Source of the DNA: Fodinibius sp052060035
GTDB taxonomy: Bacteria > Bacteroidota > Rhodothermia > Balneolales > Balneolaceae
Assembly (NCBI RefSeq): GCF_052060035.1
Contig: NZ_JBPOEA010000015.1
Location: forward strand, 9,446-73,445
DNA length: 64,000 nt
Reading direction: 5' to 3'
The translations under genes and the position numbers were made by a program. The notes beneath the pieces are model-generated. The model saw only the letters and a program-made list of their open reading frames with translations. It had not been told where the DNA came from and ran no database searches. Below, one piece after another: positions 10,001-18,363 of the stretch; the stretch's first letter is position 1; each line of letters begins with the position of its first letter.

Positions 10001-10574
10001 AGAAAAAGAGCGACTCGATTTTTACGAAGAACAGGTTGGCGATCTACATAAAGCTGCTGAAGAACTACAGGAAACAATTGACGAGATTAATAAAACAGCT
10101 ATTGAACGGTTTAACAAAACTTTTGAAAAGATCAGGGTTAATTTTCAAAAGGTATTCCACACGCTCTTTAACGAGGATGATTATTGCGACCTTGTCATTG
10201 ATGAAGAAGCTGAAGATCCGCTTGATGCCAGTATTGAAATAAAGGCCAATCCCAAAGGCAAACGCCCTTCTACTATTAACCAACTTTCCGGTGGGGAAAA
10301 AACGCTTACAGCCATTGCCCTGCTCTTTGCCATATATCTGGTTAAGCCTTCTCCCTTCTGCGTTCTTGATGAGGTTGATGCCCCGCTGGACGACGCCAAC
10401 ATCGAACGTTTTGCGGATATGATTCGCAATTTCAGCGAAGAAACCCAGTTCATCATCATTACCCATAACAAAAAGACGATGAGCAAGGCTGAGATGATGT
10501 ACGGCGTAACCATGCCCGAAACAGGAATAAGCAGGCTGGTAGGTGTCAAGATGGATGAAGTTGCTGAAGTTTAG
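7053..10574 (+). CDS. smc: Chromosome segregation protein SMC
   Basis: SMC is the ATPase core of the bacterial condensin that compacts and segregates chromosomes with ScpA and ScpB. The 1173-residue product has the Walker A motif GPNGCGKSN at about 31-39. A first long coiled-coil region (about 170-500) follows, and a hinge domain at about 505-655 contains SSVQFLLDNY and TLGGEVITNTQFLKSG. A second coiled coil runs to about 1000. The C-terminal head carries the ABC signature LSGGEKTLTAIALLFA near 1078 and Walker B FCVLDEVDAPLDDAN near 1105. Length matches the family. Many open frames on both strands inside it are shadows of the low-complexity coiled coils. No scpA or scpB is seen nearby. Confidence 0.98.
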   Translation: MYISELELQGFKSFAYKTNVSFDKGITAIVGPNGCGKSNIVDAMRWVLGEQRPTLLRSSSMSNVIFNGTAKKNALGMAEVYLTFVNNKGLLPTEYNEVTIGRRLYRSGESEYLINGTTCRLKDITDLFMDTGMSSDAYSVIELKMVEEILNDKNNDRRRLFEEAAGVTRYKEKRKKTFRKLDETQGDLQRVEDILVEVRKKTNSLEKQAEKAQKAKKFKKELEHLDKALNKHEYLKIKEELEPLKERIDNADKEKKEIIAKAEKLEEEAEKARKTLNEKERQQSEAQRRVSQLHSKIRDNETTLEITREKITNEESVIEQYTSDIEQSEKDLEDLREAFQSSKKKLASFDDDLEKAEKNLKESKERYADIQQQYNAEQEKLNQLEKDFSEANQDLNDLQTKRIKIESRLENTEGDLVRIREEIEDLEDEIMNFRGEKKLAAEKLEKAIAERDQWQENLQSAREQREELSEQQNTLKDQIRSHQSKLDSVQSEIELLQDIASSNEAFPSSVQFLLDNYANQFKQLDVVSNLLSTDEKHAVALEAVLADALNYIVVDTLDDARKAAKLLKENDKGRATFIPLGQLSDSYETISGGLASEVETEPKFSALKELLLGNVRVFDSIDEAYSSLESSGQTGVTLGGEVITNTQFLKSGSKSKNAGIRVGLKDKIAKLEDKASSISSKIQSSEDQLEEVQQKYEAIDLNELEQKLKEKEQQVRQVENNINSFEHKIEIYQKNIGELKNRRESLISNEDSSQQQLDDLQPKQKELQQRLKDLHEQQEAKKQTLQELDEERSIAQSRYNDAQLKHQDLKNKVQNHERDIKRAQEGIKNLKKRLKIRSEKTEEAKERISKYQSAIEQLEDELSTLKEKKQKADKQLEQAEEASGKQRGRINEIEKDLKEVRRRKEVNMELVHHLAMSKEKYEMQIENLSDHIWETYGILMDQIDKELPEDTEPDEAKERIAWLRQKLNKIGEVNPLAIEEYEEEKERLDFYEEQVGDLHKAAEELQETIDEINKTAIERFNKTFEKIRVNFQKVFHTLFNEDDYCDLVIDEEAEDPLDASIEIKANPKGKRPSTINQLSGGEKTLTAIALLFAIYLVKPSPFCVLDEVDAPLDDANIERFADMIRNFSEETQFIIITHNKKTMSKAEMMYGVTMPETGISRLVGVKMDEVAEV

Positions 10575-10662
10575 GTAATCAACCAGTAACAGCGGACTAA
10601 TTTTTTACCCTATCACTACCCTTTGGAAATCGTGATCGAAAGCCCCCATTTTACTGTTATTC

Positions 10663-10696
10663 TTTGTGATGTTTCGCGCTGTGCTCCGTATATTTG
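10663..10696 (+). promoter_or_regulatory. Candidate Bacteroidetes-type promoter for ispH
   Basis: TATATTTG at 10689-10696 matches the Bacteroidetes -7 consensus TAnnTTTG, with TTTG at 10663-10666 as a possible -33 element. The spacer of 22 is longer than the usual 19 or so. Transcription would begin about 20 bases before the ispH ATG. Confidence 0.4.
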
Positions 10697-10724
10697 GAAA
10701 CTAAATTAAATCCAGCAAATAATT

Positions 10725-11975
10725 ATGGCTCGCAAGAAATTCAATATCCCGGACATTTATCAATCTCCTATCATCCGAAAGGTTAAAGATGCCAACAAGG
10801 TGATGGACCCTACCAAGAAAGATCTTGAACCGAGCGTGCTCGATTTTGGCCCTGTTCGCTTTTTTGTACCACGGCATTTTGGGTTTTGCTATGGAGTAGA
10901 AAATGCGATTGACATTGCATACGATACCGTTGAAAATTATCCTGAGAAAAATATTTATCTACTCAGCGAGATGATTCATAATCCCACAGTAAATGAGGAT
11001 CTGCAAGCACGGGGCGTAAAATTTCTTTTCGAAACGGATGGCACAGAACTCATTCCCATAGAGTCTCTGAATGAAGATGATATTGTGATTGTTCCCGCTT
11101 TTGGGACGACCATTGAAATTCAACAAAAGCTAAAAAAACAAGGGATTGATCCCTATGAATATAACACCACGTGCCCTTTTGTAGAGAAAGTATGGCGACG
11201 AGGCAAACAGCTCGGCAAAAAAGGATATTCGCTGGTAATCCACGGCAAACATCGTCATGAAGAAACAAGAGCCACCTTTTCGCACAGTGCCGACCACTCG
11301 GAATGCGTAGTCGTTTTAAATCCGGAAGAAGCACAGATTTTAGCAGATATTATGACGGGTGATCGTCCCCAGTCTGACTTTGAAAAATATTTTGGGCATA
11401 AAAGCACCGATGGATTTGATCCACAGAAAGATCTGGAACACTTTGGAGTGATTAATCAAACCACTATGCTGGCCACCGAGACCGAAGAAGTAATGGAAAT
11501 TCTCAAAGAAGCGGCTATCGAAAAATACGGGAAAGCTGATATCCTGGATCATTTTGCAGATACTTCTGACACCTTATGTTATGCTACCAACGAAAATCAG
11601 TCGGCAACGCTGGCACTGGCCGAAATGGATGCTGATCTGTCAATCGTCGTCGGGGGATATAACTCGTCGAATACAATGCACCTGGTAGAGATTTTAGAAC
11701 AAACCTTTCCTACCTACCACGTTCGTGATGCTGAGGAAATCGAATCGCCCCAAAACATTCAACATTTTAATCAGTGGGATAAGGAGATCAAACAAACAGA
11801 AAACTGGCTATCCACTAAAGACCAGCCGGTGAACATTGCGATTACGTCGGGGGCCTCATGTCCTGATGTGTTAGTAGATGAAGTTATGCTGAAAATCCTG
11901 GATTATTTTGAGGATACCCGTACCGTAGAGGAGGTTATCAAACCATTCGAAGAAGAAATGGATGAAGTAGCCTGA
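10725..11975 (+). CDS. ispH: 4-hydroxy-3-methylbut-2-enyl diphosphate reductase
   Basis: IspH (LytB) is the iron-sulfur enzyme that makes IPP and DMAPP in the last step of the MEP isoprenoid pathway. Its three cluster cysteines are visible: HFGFCYGVENAID near residue 55, TTCPFVEKVWRRG near 148, and TSGASCPDVLVDE near 385. HGKHRHEE, a GVINQTTMLA-type segment and GGYNSSNTMHL are also family motifs. At 416 residues it is longer than the E. coli enzyme (about 316). The extra length is an N-terminal extension of about 45 residues and an acidic C-terminal tail, which I believe is the long form known from several phyla. It ends 8 bases from the convergent YbbR-domain gene. Confidence 0.95.
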   Translation: MARKKFNIPDIYQSPIIRKVKDANKVMDPTKKDLEPSVLDFGPVRFFVPRHFGFCYGVENAIDIAYDTVENYPEKNIYLLSEMIHNPTVNEDLQARGVKFLFETDGTELIPIESLNEDDIVIVPAFGTTIEIQQKLKKQGIDPYEYNTTCPFVEKVWRRGKQLGKKGYSLVIHGKHRHEETRATFSHSADHSECVVVLNPEEAQILADIMTGDRPQSDFEKYFGHKSTDGFDPQKDLEHFGVINQTTMLATETEEVMEILKEAAIEKYGKADILDHFADTSDTLCYATNENQSATLALAEMDADLSIVVGGYNSSNTMHLVEILEQTFPTYHVRDAEEIESPQNIQHFNQWDKEIKQTENWLSTKDQPVNIAITSGASCPDVLVDEVMLKILDYFEDTRTVEEVIKPFEEEMDEVA

Positions 11976-11983
11976 ATGAGGCG

Positions 11984-12991
11984 CTAATTTTCCAAAACAA
12001 TAAAATAGGCGACATTCCGCGGTTGAAATGACCGCAGTTTGATGTGGTAGTTTTCGTTATTCTCCTCTATTTGCGGTGTTACAAAGCCCGTAGAATCTTC
12101 TAAGATTTGCTCATAACTTACATACGCATCAAAGGGATTTTCATCCTGAACATCCGCATACTCTTCAATCGGAACATCGTATTTAATTGTTATCGCAAGT
12201 GGACTGTAGCTTACCATACGACCCAGGGGCAGGTTGCGCGTGTTTATGTTTGCCTGCACCTCACCCTCAGTATATTCAACCACATCAGCCTCAACCATAA
12301 CCTCCCTCTGTGATAAACTTATAAGCTCACTTGGTGATTCTAAGGGAACCGTTCGTGAGATATCCTTGGTAACATTGTTTATTTCTACCGGATCAGTAGC
12401 CCATTCTTTAATGCCCACAACAAGAGAAGCTGCCCCATCTATGGTTATGCTATCAGGATTTATCGTGAGTGAATCTAAAAACCCGTATTGCCCACTAAAA
12501 TTGATATTCACAGCAGAATGCACCGGAACCCTTTTTGAGATCCTATCTTCCAATTGCACCGCCAAAATCCGTGGTTGTACACGCTGAATATTTACATTCA
12601 GCATCGCATTCATCTGTTGCTGTACTTGATCAAATAAATTTACCTCTGCGTTATTTACGTCAATATTTATGGCAGGCGGGTTATTATACAAGTTGATCAA
12701 CTTCCATCCTTCTCCGGTTACACTTACTGTAGCAGTACCGGGCAGATCTTTGACCAGTGCTTTATCAGCGGGAACAGCTCCAAGCTGAATGGGTAATTCA
12801 ATATTTAATGTATAATCCCTGCTTAAATTCACCATCAGCCATAACGCCAATGCTAAAATAAAAGCAACTAAAAAAACAATGATACGTTCCCGACCAAAGC
12901 CGGCAATTTCATCCTCGTTTGATTTTTGCAGGAGCGACTCCCAGCCTGCCAGTAACTTCTCTTTATATTCCTCAATTTTTGATTTTTCCAT
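11984..12991 (-). CDS. YbbR-like (CdaR-type) membrane-anchored protein
   Basis: The 335-residue product has a short cytoplasmic N-terminus and one membrane segment (IIVFLVAFILALALWLMVNL, about 36-55). A long extracytoplasmic region of repeated beta-rich modules follows, reminiscent of YbbR domains: phrases such as IELPIQLGAVP, VSVTGEGWKLI and IDGAASLVVGIKEWATDPVEI recur with spacing of about 85 residues. In Firmicutes the YbbR protein CdaR regulates the diadenylate cyclase CdaA. No cyclase gene is present in this window, so that role is not shown here. It is last in the minus-strand block eno-recF-DUF721-ybbR, and its 3' end nearly touches ispH. Confidence 0.75.
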   Translation of the reverse strand: MEKSKIEEYKEKLLAGWESLLQKSNEDEIAGFGRERIIVFLVAFILALALWLMVNLSRDYTLNIELPIQLGAVPADKALVKDLPGTATVSVTGEGWKLINLYNNPPAINIDVNNAEVNLFDQVQQQMNAMLNVNIQRVQPRILAVQLEDRISKRVPVHSAVNINFSGQYGFLDSLTINPDSITIDGAASLVVGIKEWATDPVEINNVTKDISRTVPLESPSELISLSQREVMVEADVVEYTEGEVQANINTRNLPLGRMVSYSPLAITIKYDVPIEEYADVQDENPFDAYVSYEQILEDSTGFVTPQIEENNENYHIKLRSFQPRNVAYFIVLEN

Positions 12992-13048
12992 AAATAATTG
13001 TCAGATCAATCGATCATATTTGAGCACCCAGAAATAGTCAAATATATA

Positions 13049-13351
13049 TTATGAGCGCACAACAATCTCTTTAATAATTTTTTCATCCACCTGGTCATTC
13101 AGTTTTTTAGCTATACTATAACGCTTCATATGAATTTCTTGCCGCCATGCAGGGTTTTTAACATGAACCACTAAATTACCGTGTTCAAAATGGATATTTT
13201 CTGTCTGCTCCGCAATACGCTCACCTACGGTCTGTTCCCACAATGATAAAATCATTCCCCGCTTTAACCTTTTGCGATGCGGATAGGTATCTAAAAAATC
13301 CTTTAGCGCTTCCTTCAGGGATTTCGGCGAATTTGATTTATATCGTCCCAT
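13049..13351 (-). CDS. DUF721 (DciA-like) protein
   Basis: This 100-residue protein is a short member of the DUF721/DciA family. The recognisable part is SLKEALKDFLDTYPHRKRL followed by LWEQTVGERIAEQTENIHFEHGNLVVHVKNPAWRQEI, the conserved core with its W-x-x-x-V-G and N-PAWRQEL-like motif. Family members with longer tails act as loaders or activators of the replicative helicase in bacteria lacking DnaC/DnaI. The short Bacteroidetes forms commonly sit next to recF, as here: the recF stop is 15 bases upstream. A role in DNA replication or repair is therefore inferred from family and neighbour, not demonstrated. Confidence 0.8.
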   Translation of the reverse strand: MGRYKSNSPKSLKEALKDFLDTYPHRKRLKRGMILSLWEQTVGERIAEQTENIHFEHGNLVVHVKNPAWRQEIHMKRYSIAKKLNDQVDEKIIKEIVVRS

Positions 13352-13366
13352 AACTGTTACTATTGA

Positions 13367-14500
13367 TCAGGGAGTTACAACAGAAATCTGTCCTTGCTCC
13401 ACTTTGTATTTTTTATTCTGTTCACCGTCAAAAGTTATGTAATCATCAAAAGGGATAGGATTTGCCGCCGTCACAAAGGTCTGTCCGGCATGTTTTATAA
13501 GTGCATTCAACAACACTTCGGTACGCTGAGCATCCAGATCACCAAAAACATCATCCAATAAAAATATCGGCAAATCATCCAGTTCATCTGAAAAATACAA
13601 AAGCTGGGCCAGTTTCAAAGCAAGCGCAAACAGCCGGTGCTGGCCCTGGGAGCCAAACTTACGCAGTTCAAAGTCATCAAGATAAAAAACGATCTCATCG
13701 CGGTGCGGACCAATAAGCGTCAATTCCCGTTCAAGTTCGTGATCCTGCTCTTTCTCAAGCTCTGCCTGGTAACGCTCCCTTACCGTTTCCTCCTCCTCAG
13801 AAGGCTCACAAAACGTTTGATATTCCAAATGGGGTTCGTGCCGCATGCCTGAAATTACTTCGTACTCCTTCGCCAGATAATCCTGAAATTTATTCAAAAC
13901 TTCGGTGCGTTTCGCTACAATGCGTGACCCGTATTCCATCAGCTGTACATTCCAGGGTTCAAGATAAGCCAGCAACACCTCGCGGCTTCCCCGAAACTCC
14001 TGAAGTAATTTATTACGCTGCTTGCGGGCTTTTCTGAAATCAAGCAAGTCTTGCAAGTAGGCCGGTGAAATCTGGCTGATAAACGAATCAATAAATGACC
14101 GGCGCTGTTTGGGTCCTTCACTGGTCAATTTTTTATCGGATGGCGAGAGCACCACCACGGGAACCATCCCAATCAAATCAGACAGACGATCGAGCGGACT
14201 TTCGTTGACAAAAATCTTCTTTCCTTCTCCACGGGAATAGGAGCATCCCACATCAAAGCTGGAACGTATATTACCCTCAAAATGCCCCTTGATCATAAAA
14301 AAAGTCGAATCTTGATTTACCACATACATATCACTGCTGGATACAAAACTGCGGCTCATACACAGGTAATGAATTGCATCAATAAGGTTGGTTTTTCCTG
14401 CCCCGTTTTGACCAATAATCACATTCATATGCGGTGCCCACTCAACCATGGTTTCTTCATGATTACGAAAATTTTGCAGTCGTAAATTCGTGATCTTCAT
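13367..14500 (-). CDS. recF: DNA replication and repair protein RecF
   Basis: RecF binds DNA at single/double-strand junctions and loads RecA with RecO and RecR. The product has Walker A GQNGAGKTN near residue 30, the segment VVLSPSDKKLTSEGPKQRRSF, LTLIGPHRDE near 265, the ABC signature SQGQHRLFALALKLAQ, and Walker B FLLDDVFGDLDAQR. The frame is open from a GTG at 14506, but the ATG at 14500 gives the family's standard N-terminus MKITNLRLQNFRN, so I prefer it (377 residues). It lies between eno (terminator in between) and the DUF721 gene, apparently as first gene of a recF-DUF721-ybbR unit. Unlike in many bacteria it is not directly beside dnaA/dnaN, though dnaA is only about 4 kb away. Confidence 0.97.
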   Translation of the reverse strand: MKITNLRLQNFRNHEETMVEWAPHMNVIIGQNGAGKTNLIDAIHYLCMSRSFVSSSDMYVVNQDSTFFMIKGHFEGNIRSSFDVGCSYSRGEGKKIFVNESPLDRLSDLIGMVPVVVLSPSDKKLTSEGPKQRRSFIDSFISQISPAYLQDLLDFRKARKQRNKLLQEFRGSREVLLAYLEPWNVQLMEYGSRIVAKRTEVLNKFQDYLAKEYEVISGMRHEPHLEYQTFCEPSEEEETVRERYQAELEKEQDHELERELTLIGPHRDEIVFYLDDFELRKFGSQGQHRLFALALKLAQLLYFSDELDDLPIFLLDDVFGDLDAQRTEVLLNALIKHAGQTFVTAANPIPFDDYITFDGEQNKKYKVEQGQISVVTP

Positions 14501-14518
14501 TGGCACCTGTAATCAACT

Positions 14519-14550
14519 AAAAAATAGCGCGAGCAAATACCCGCGCTATT
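14519..14550 (-). terminator. Rho-independent terminator after eno
   Basis: On the minus strand AATAGCGCG (from 14550-14542) pairs over 9 bp with CGCGCTATT (14531-14523), and the transcript then runs into a T-run (A residues at 14519-14524). It separates eno from recF. Confidence 0.85.
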
Positions 14551-14578
14551 ATAACCTTATTACGTAATGTAGCACTCT

Positions 14579-15865
14579 TTAAAATCCAAAAGCATCACTG
14601 CCCATGAAGATGGCATTTTCGCCCAGTTGCTCTTCGATTCGCAATAACTGATTATACTTCGCAATACGATCAGTCCGACTCATAGAACCCGTTTTTATCT
14701 GTCCGGCATTGGTTGCCACAGCCAGGTCGGCAATAGTCGTATCCTCTGTTTCACCGGATCGATGAGAAATTACTGCTGTATAATCATTCTTATGGGCCAT
14801 CTCAATGGCATCAAGTGTCTCGGTAAGCGTGCCAATTTGATTGACTTTGATGAGAATAGAGTTAGCCACGCCCTGCTTTATTCCCCGAGCCAACCGTTCA
14901 GTATTGGTCACAAAAAGATCATCCCCAACAAGCTGAACTTTATCTCCAAGCGCATCGGTTAACTTCTTCCAACCGTCCCAGTCGTTTTCATCCAACGCAT
15001 CTTCAATAGATACAATGGGATATTTATCCACCCATTTGCTCCAGAATTCAACCATTTCTTCACTGCTTCGCTCGCTACCATCACTCCATCGAAATTCATA
15101 AACGCCTTTATCAGCGTTATAAAATTCTGCGGTAGCAGGATCGAGCGCAATGACTACTTCATCGCCCGGTATATAACCAGCCTTTTCGATCGCATTTAAA
15201 ATAACTTCTACCGCTTCCTCATTGGAATCCAAATCCGGTGCAAACCCACCTTCATCACCAACAGATGTATTATAATTTTTATCTTTTAACACTTTCTTCA
15301 AGTGATGAAATATTTCTGATCCCATACGAACAGCTTCGGAAAAAGATTGGGCACCGCTTGGCATGATCATAAATTCCTGCAGGTCCACATTATTATCAGC
15401 ATGCGACCCCCCGTTAATAATATTCATCATCGGCAATGGCAGCACCTTGGCATTAACACCTCCAATGTAACGCCATAATGGTAAATTGAGAGCATTTGAA
15501 GCTGCATCAGCAGCAGCAAGCGATACGCCTAAAATAGCGTTGGCGCCTAAATTTCCTTTGTTTTCGGTGCCGTCAATTTCGAGGAGGGTATTATCAATCT
15601 CTACCTGATTAAAGACCTCATACCCACGCAGTTCATTGGCAATCACCGTATTTACATTTTCGACGGCCTTTGTAACTCCTTTTCCCAAATAATGAGCCGA
15701 GTCTGTATCGCGAAGCTCAACTGCTTCATGCTCTCCCGTTGAAGCACCTGATGGTACCGCAGCACGTCCCACTATATCATTCGTTAAAACCACATCAACT
15801 TCTACTGTGGGATTTCCTCTTGAGTCAATGATTTGCCGGCCAATAACTTCTTCAATAAAACTCAT
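14579..15865 (-). CDS. eno: Enolase (phosphopyruvate hydratase)
   Basis: Enolase interconverts 2-phosphoglycerate and phosphoenolpyruvate in glycolysis and gluconeogenesis. The 428-residue product is full length. It shows IIDSRGNPTVEVDV near the N-terminus, PSGASTGEHEAVELRD, the loop GGSHADNNVDLQEFMI, metal ligands in VALDPA (about residue 245), SIEDALDENDWDGW and LVGDDLFVTN, the catalytic lysine in ILIKVNQIGTLTET, and SHRSGETEDTTIADLAV. It is followed by its own terminator. One consensus DnaA box happens to lie just upstream of its start (15896-15904). Confidence 0.98.
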   Translation of the reverse strand: MSFIEEVIGRQIIDSRGNPTVEVDVVLTNDIVGRAAVPSGASTGEHEAVELRDTDSAHYLGKGVTKAVENVNTVIANELRGYEVFNQVEIDNTLLEIDGTENKGNLGANAILGVSLAAADAASNALNLPLWRYIGGVNAKVLPLPMMNIINGGSHADNNVDLQEFMIMPSGAQSFSEAVRMGSEIFHHLKKVLKDKNYNTSVGDEGGFAPDLDSNEEAVEVILNAIEKAGYIPGDEVVIALDPATAEFYNADKGVYEFRWSDGSERSSEEMVEFWSKWVDKYPIVSIEDALDENDWDGWKKLTDALGDKVQLVGDDLFVTNTERLARGIKQGVANSILIKVNQIGTLTETLDAIEMAHKNDYTAVISHRSGETEDTTIADLAVATNAGQIKTGSMSRTDRIAKYNQLLRIEEQLGENAIFMGSDAFGF

Positions 15866-16045
15866 TATAATATCTCATTAATTGTGGTGATCAATTGTGG
15901 ATAAAGGTACAAGGTTTTTATCTACTGATAAAGAGAAAAGAGCGAAGAATGGACGCCAACAGATGAACTATAGAAATTGGTTCAAGGCATAAGATGCAAG
16001 CTTTCCCTATACTTCTATGCTGCATTTTTATATCCAAACGCTTTT

Positions 16046-16888
16046 CTACCACATACCGCCAAAGGTAAATTTGATCTGTGGGGTGCCAAAGTATTTTTGG
16101 GCATCGAAGAATTTAACTCTTGATTCAAAAATCGGTTCACCGTCAGCATTATACTGGGTAGGCTTGTAGGGCTCCATAATTTGCAAACCCTCATTGAAAT
16201 AATAGAAGAAATATCCAAACTCAATGGTGGTTCGCGATTTAAATTTACTCCCTAAATCGACACCTAACTTAATCGCACCACTGTATCCCCATTTGGTTTC
16301 GCCGTCACTCCAACCGGTAAAGAAATCGTTTACCCGCTCGACCGGGTATAAAAAACCGTTGGGGCCTACCTGGAAATCACGAAAACCATTCGGCTCACCG
16401 TATGCCGGTACCACTGAATCACTAACATAGGGATACGTGAATGCCAAAGCCGGTCCTCCAGCGGCACTTACAAAAAAGCGCATATTGTCCTGGATATGAC
16501 GGGCAAAAAGTCGCTGTTTTACCCCCAATAGAAAGGGAAACCCTAAAGCGCGTTTATATTTGTTGGGGATAATTTGTTGTCCCGTCAAGAAACTTTGGAA
16601 ATTTTGCTCACTTGCATCTCTAATCCCGGTAATGCCTGTACGGAATGTAATTTCTGTATAAGGGGCTACGGCCCGGCTATAGGTTCCTCCTATACCAAAT
16701 CCGAAATTATTAACAAACACATCAAAACCCAACCCATTCTTATATCCTTCTGTTAACGGTGTTTTTGGCTGAGACTTTTCTACTACCTCTGGTTCTTCTA
16801 TCTGGGCAATAGCCGTGCTACTTAACACCATCAATAAAAGTGTTAAAACCAGAACTGGAAACTTTTTCTTTATCATATCATTTCTCAT
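16046..16888 (-). CDS. Predicted outer-membrane beta-barrel protein
   Basis: This 280-residue secreted protein is of unknown function. It starts with a signal peptide (Lys-rich start, then VLVLTLLLMVLSSTAIAQ) and continues with alternating hydrophobic and polar strands rich in Gly, Phe and Tyr, for example GLGFDVFVNNFGFGIGGTYS, IKLGVDLGSKFKSRTTIEFGYFFYYF and PQIKFTFGGMW. The last residues end in an aromatic, as outer-membrane barrels often do. This suggests an 8- to 10-stranded barrel, but I cannot name a family. It is separated from eno by 180 bases and is divergent from the next gene. The start ATG at 16888 has a second possible Met five codons later. Confidence 0.6.
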   Translation of the reverse strand: MRNDMIKKKFPVLVLTLLLMVLSSTAIAQIEEPEVVEKSQPKTPLTEGYKNGLGFDVFVNNFGFGIGGTYSRAVAPYTEITFRTGITGIRDASEQNFQSFLTGQQIIPNKYKRALGFPFLLGVKQRLFARHIQDNMRFFVSAAGGPALAFTYPYVSDSVVPAYGEPNGFRDFQVGPNGFLYPVERVNDFFTGWSDGETKWGYSGAIKLGVDLGSKFKSRTTIEFGYFFYYFNEGLQIMEPYKPTQYNADGEPIFESRVKFFDAQKYFGTPQIKFTFGGMW

Positions 16889-17088
16889 TTAATAACTGCT
16901 GCTAAGTTATACTCCTACAAAATTTAAACGTATTATGATAACAATCGTTCAATCAAAAAATTATGCGAATATTTGATAGCTATAAATAAATATACGTTAA
17001 CCTACAAACAAATTTGACTCTGAGTATATAAAAACTTTTATTCAGGCTCTTTACAATCTATCAAACTACCAATAGAAGTTAACATATT

Positions 17089-17481
17089 ATGGCTACTGTA
17101 AGCAAGTATCTTGTTTTTGGGCCAGCAGATACACTGCGTAGAATGCCCGAACAGCTCTTTAATGATATAGAGCCTAAATATTTGTACAAATATCAATCAT
17201 CCGACAGTGGTGATGAAGTTCATGTTGCTGTTTATGAAGAATACGAAAAGCAGATAAACGCAAGCGTAACTCTTACCTGCATTATTGAGTTTACCGGTAA
17301 GCAAAATCGGTTCGAACTCAAAAAAACGGGTGGACGCATGGGATTTCGCGGTAGCTCGCTGGATGAAGAAAAACGCACCATTGATGACGAAGTTACTGAC
17401 TTTATCTTAGATTTTGGCAAACGTTTTGGACTTACCGTTCAGCAAGAAAAAGAACAACAAGTGGAAGAAGACGAGTCGTAA
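17089..17481 (+). CDS. Conserved-looking protein of unknown function
   Basis: I do not recognise this 130-residue protein. It has no signal peptide or membrane segment. It begins MATVSKYLVFGPADTLRRMPEQLF and has a mid-section of alternating beta strands (HVAVYEEYEKQINASVTLTCIIEF) and a Gly-rich patch GGRMGFRGSSLDEEK. The end is helical and acidic. The composition and codon use look like a real gene. It lies 18 bases upstream of prmC in the same direction, so it is probably co-transcribed with the release-factor methyltransferase gene, but this does not define a function. Confidence 0.6.
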   Translation: MATVSKYLVFGPADTLRRMPEQLFNDIEPKYLYKYQSSDSGDEVHVAVYEEYEKQINASVTLTCIIEFTGKQNRFELKKTGGRMGFRGSSLDEEKRTIDDEVTDFILDFGKRFGLTVQQEKEQQVEEDES

Positions 17482-17499
17482 CTACTTCAATACCATAAT

Positions 17500-18363
17500 A
17501 TGAGCAAAAAGGTCGAGGAATGGACAGTCCTTTCCATGTTGGAATGGGCTACTGATTTTTTTGAGAAGAAAAATATTCCGGATCCTCGGCACAGCATTGA
17601 ATGGTTATTGGCGGAGACGCTCAATGTAAAACGGCTGGATCTATACCTTAAGTTTGACCGGCCACTCTCCCCTCAAGAACTTGATACGCTGCGTCCAATG
17701 GTCAAGCGCCGGGCACAACATGAACCCCTGCAATATATTGTTGGGTTCACCGACTTTATGAATGCCCGGATTTTGGTCAATGAACAGGTGCTGATTCCCC
17801 GTATTGAAACAGAGCAACTTGTTGAGATTATTCTGGATGAACATCAGTCCCAAGAAGATCTCACGGTACTCGATATTGGAACCGGATCGGGCTGTATTCC
17901 CATTGCCTTAAAAATGGAACAGCCCGGCTGGGACATTTACGGAATTGATATTTCTGAAAAAGCACTTAACACTGCCCGGGAGAATGCAGAACAAAACGAC
18001 GCTAATGTTTCCTTTTCAAAAGGTAATATTTTAGCTCCGGAGAGTATTACTGTTGCCTCCCCTCTTGACCTGATTGTATCTAACCCGCCTTATATACCCA
18101 CAGAGGAAAAAGAGATCCTTGAGCCGCAAGTCAAAGACTATGAACCGACCGAAGCACTCTTCTTTGATGATCTTGAAAAAATGTATCGTAGCATCATTTC
18201 ATTTGCTGGTGAAAAGCTAACCACAAATGGGCATCTTTATCTAGAGATACACGAAAATTACAGCCAACAAATTTTGGCTCTTTTCGACGGGCAAAAGTGG
18301 TCGGCTCGTATTGCAAACGACTATGACGATAAACCTCGTTTTATTATAGCCCAAAAGCATTAA
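17500..18363 (+). CDS. prmC: Peptide chain release factor N5-glutamine methyltransferase
   Basis: PrmC (HemK) methylates the glutamine of the GGQ motif in release factors RF1 and RF2 using SAM. The 287-residue product has an N-terminal helical domain (about 1-85) with PLQYIVGFTDFMNARILVNEQVLIPRIETEQLVE. It then has the SAM-binding motif VLDIGTGSGCIPIALK (about 125) and the catalytic NPPY in LIVSNPPYIPTEE (about 196). Length matches the family. It is the last gene before the probable replication origin and dnaA. Confidence 0.95.
   Translation: MSKKVEEWTVLSMLEWATDFFEKKNIPDPRHSIEWLLAETLNVKRLDLYLKFDRPLSPQELDTLRPMVKRRAQHEPLQYIVGFTDFMNARILVNEQVLIPRIETEQLVEIILDEHQSQEDLTVLDIGTGSGCIPIALKMEQPGWDIYGIDISEKALNTARENAEQNDANVSFSKGNILAPESITVASPLDLIVSNPPYIPTEEKEILEPQVKDYEPTEALFFDDLEKMYRSIISFAGEKLTTNGHLYLEIHENYSQQILALFDGQKWSARIANDYDDKPRFIIAQKH

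Noticed and set aside
7474..10549. Many overlapping open frames on both strands inside smc
   Set aside because: They arise from the repetitive Lys/Glu-rich coiled coils; only the full-length SMC frame carries recognisable motifs.
15896..15904. A perfect DnaA box TGTGGATAA just upstream of eno
   Set aside because: A single isolated copy is expected by chance in 64 kb, and it lies 2.5 kb from the real cluster.
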